Below, piece after piece: positions 62,890 through 64,000 of a stretch of 64,000 bases of DNA. This DNA is from Lachnospiraceae bacterium. Its GTDB lineage: Bacteria > Bacillota > Clostridia > Lachnospirales > Lachnospiraceae. The DNA lies in assembly GCA_017936785.1 (NCBI GenBank), contig JAGBEV010000012.1, positions 1-64,000 of the forward strand. Direction: 5' to 3'. The position numbers and the translations under genes are program-made. Numbering within the stretch: the stretch's first letter is position 1; each line of letters opens with the position of its first letter. The notes under the pieces were generated by a model, which worked only from the letters and a program-made list of their open reading frames with translations, was not told the DNA's origin and searched no databases.

Positions 62890-64000
62890 ATCCAAAGGTT
62901 TCCTTCACAGTGATGAAGGACAAAAGCTTGCAATTATGCACGGAACCGGACCTATGCTTGTACTGGCAGGTCCCGGTTCCGGCAAAACATATGTCATCAC
63001 AAATCGTATTGCACATCTCATTTCACGATGTAAAATCCCACCCAACAATATTTTAGTCATAACCTTTACAAAAGCAGCTGCATTAGAAATGCAGACAAGA
63101 GCCAATGCCTTGTTACAGCAATGTGCCTATGTGCAGTTTGGAACCTTTCATTCCATTTTTTATCAGATCTTGAGATTATCTGAGGGACATAAAGATCTTA
63201 CCCTTATTTCCGACAAAGAGAGAAAAAATTTTATAAAAGCCATACTAAGCAATGGTTTTACAGCAGAAAAAGACCTGGATGGACAGGCAGATCACTGTTT
63301 AAAGGAGATCAGCAGAAAAAAGAATTTATTGGTTTGTCCGGCGCCTGCCCCGGTGGCAGAACAGGAGACAAAGACATTAGAGAAAAAAGAAGAAATCATA
63401 AAAAATAACAAGGGAGGATTATCAGAGGGGCAATTTATCCGGGTTTATCATGCTTATGAACAATGGCTTAGAGAAAATCAAAAGCTGGATTTTGATGATA
63501 TGTTAAGACTATGTTATTTCTATTTATGGGAAAATCCGGAGAAAAGAAAGAAATGGCAGGAGCGTTTTGCCTATATTCTCATTGATGAGTTTCAGGATAT
63601 CAATCCCCTGCAGTACGAGACCGTTAAGCTATTGTCAGGCAATGGAAATATATTTGCAGTGGGAGATGATGACCAGGCGATCTATGGCTTTCGGGGAGCC
63701 GATCCGCTGCTTATGAAGCAGTTTGAACAGGAGTTTGGGGCAAAAATTGTGAGACTATCCCATAATTACCGCTGCAGCGGCAATATTACGGAAATGGCAT
63801 GCAGGTTTATTGCACACAATAAGGACAGGTTTCAGAAGGATATTGTGGCAGTAAAGGAGCCGGGAGAAAATGTTGTTATCAGGGAATTGGCTGACAGGGA
63901 ACAGGAGCTTAAGGTTTTAGATGCGGAGATCAAAAGCTATCAGGGACAGAATCCCGGAAAGACCCAGGCAATCCTTACGAGGACCAACGGACTGCTGGAA
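62882..64000 (+). CDS. UvrD/PcrA-like SF1 DNA helicase, cut by window end
   Basis: This is the N-terminal 373 residues of a superfamily 1A helicase; the gene runs past the right edge with no stop. Motif I (Walker A) is AGPGSGKT (29-36), motif Ia/Ib [11 protein letters not shown], motif II LIDEFQD with the Asp at 235, motif [16 protein letters not shown], motif IV NYRCSG. The Q-motif region [11 protein letters not shown] precedes Walker A. It should unwind DNA in repair or replication. A charged insert (about 145-180, [12 protein letters not shown] onwards) separates subdomains 1A and 1B. The ATG overlaps gltX by 8 bases. Confidence 0.9.
   Translation, partial: MPESKGFLHSDEGQKLAIMHGTGPMLVLAGPGSGKTYVITNRIAHLISRCKIPPNNILVITFTKAAALEMQTRANALLQQCAYVQFGTFHSIFYQILRLSEGHKDLTLISDKERKNFIKAILSNGFTAEKDLDGQADHCLKEISRKKNLLVCPAPAPVAEQETKTLEKKEEIIKNNKGGLSEGQFIRVYHAYEQWLRENQKLDFDDMLRLCYFYLWENPEKRKKWQERFAYILIDEFQDINPLQYETVKLLSGNGNIFAVGDDDQAIYGFRGADPLLMKQFEQEFGAKIVRLSHNYRCSGNITEMACRFIAHNKDRFQKDIVAVKEPGENVVIRELADREQELKVLDAEIKSYQGQNPGKTQAILTRTNGLLE

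Noticed and set aside
1-64000. CRISPR arrays, tRNA or rRNA genes, prophage or intact insertion sequences
   Set aside because: None were found by eye; repeats present are limited to those listed, and only the Rpn-like remnant hints at mobility.

Overview
The window reads as a chromosomal segment of a low-GC, anaerobic, spore-forming member of the Clostridia, most likely a Lachnospiraceae-type gut bacterium. This rests on a complete spoIIIAA-AH operon, spoIVB, a cotJ operon, a group B-like [FeFe] hydrogenase, FeoAB, a stand-alone pyruvate formate-lyase glycyl-radical subunit and classical Firmicutes gene order (rimP-nusA-ylxR-ylxQ-infB-rbfA; nusB-xseA-xseB-ispA-dxs-tlyA-nadK-argR-recN-spoIVB). 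Almost everything is on the + strand. No tRNA, rRNA, CRISPR, prophage or intact insertion sequence was seen.

Layout: 1-8.35 kb is a phosphate block (pstS-C-A-B, phoU, a Na+/Pi symporter with a PhoU tail, and a PhoB/PhoR-type two-component system). 8.4-16.8 kb is the translation/RNA operon rimP-nusA-rnpM-ylxQ-infB-rbfA-nrnA-truB-ribF. 16.9-18.6 kb is a second Na+/Pi symporter, followed by a secreted SH3/NlpC-P60 wall hydrolase. 19.9-22.6 kb is rpsO and pnp with structured leaders. 22.6-29.6 kb is more accessory: a DUF4304-like protein, a DUF4190/DUF4352 membrane protein, a two-component system with an ABC-2 exporter, a mini glycyl-radical protein on the - strand and a truncated Rpn/PD-(D/E)XK protein. 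29.8-34.9 kb is spoIIIAA-AH. 35-39 kb holds deoB, prfC and a transglutaminase-like lipoprotein. 39.1-49.4 kb is the Asp23/nusB...recN-spoIVB cluster. 49.5-54.6 kb holds a cytoplasmic alpha-amylase, an unknown protein, secG, rnr and smpB, then ssrA (tmRNA). 55.2-55.4 kb is a 181-bp inverted repeat. 55.4-56.5 kb is cotJA-JB-JC (- strand). 56.8-64 kb holds a zinc-ribbon/SHOCT protein, feoAB, the hydrogenase, gltX and the start of a UvrD/PcrA-like helicase cut by the window end.

How it fits together: the Pst importer, PhoU, two Na+/Pi symporters and the PhoBR-type pair form a phosphate-homeostasis unit. TTTACA/TGTAA half-site arrays with about 11-bp pitch, resembling PhoP/WalR boxes, precede both symporters and the wall hydrolase. 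The less expected content is non-coding: two related double-stem elements (after pstS and after pnp), a large G-U-containing hairpin in the pnp leader, a long inverted repeat next to ssrA, and competing hairpins ahead of the Rpn remnant. Start sites were often moved downstream of the longest open frame on ribosome-binding-site evidence. All functional names rest on motif recognition by eye, not on searches.
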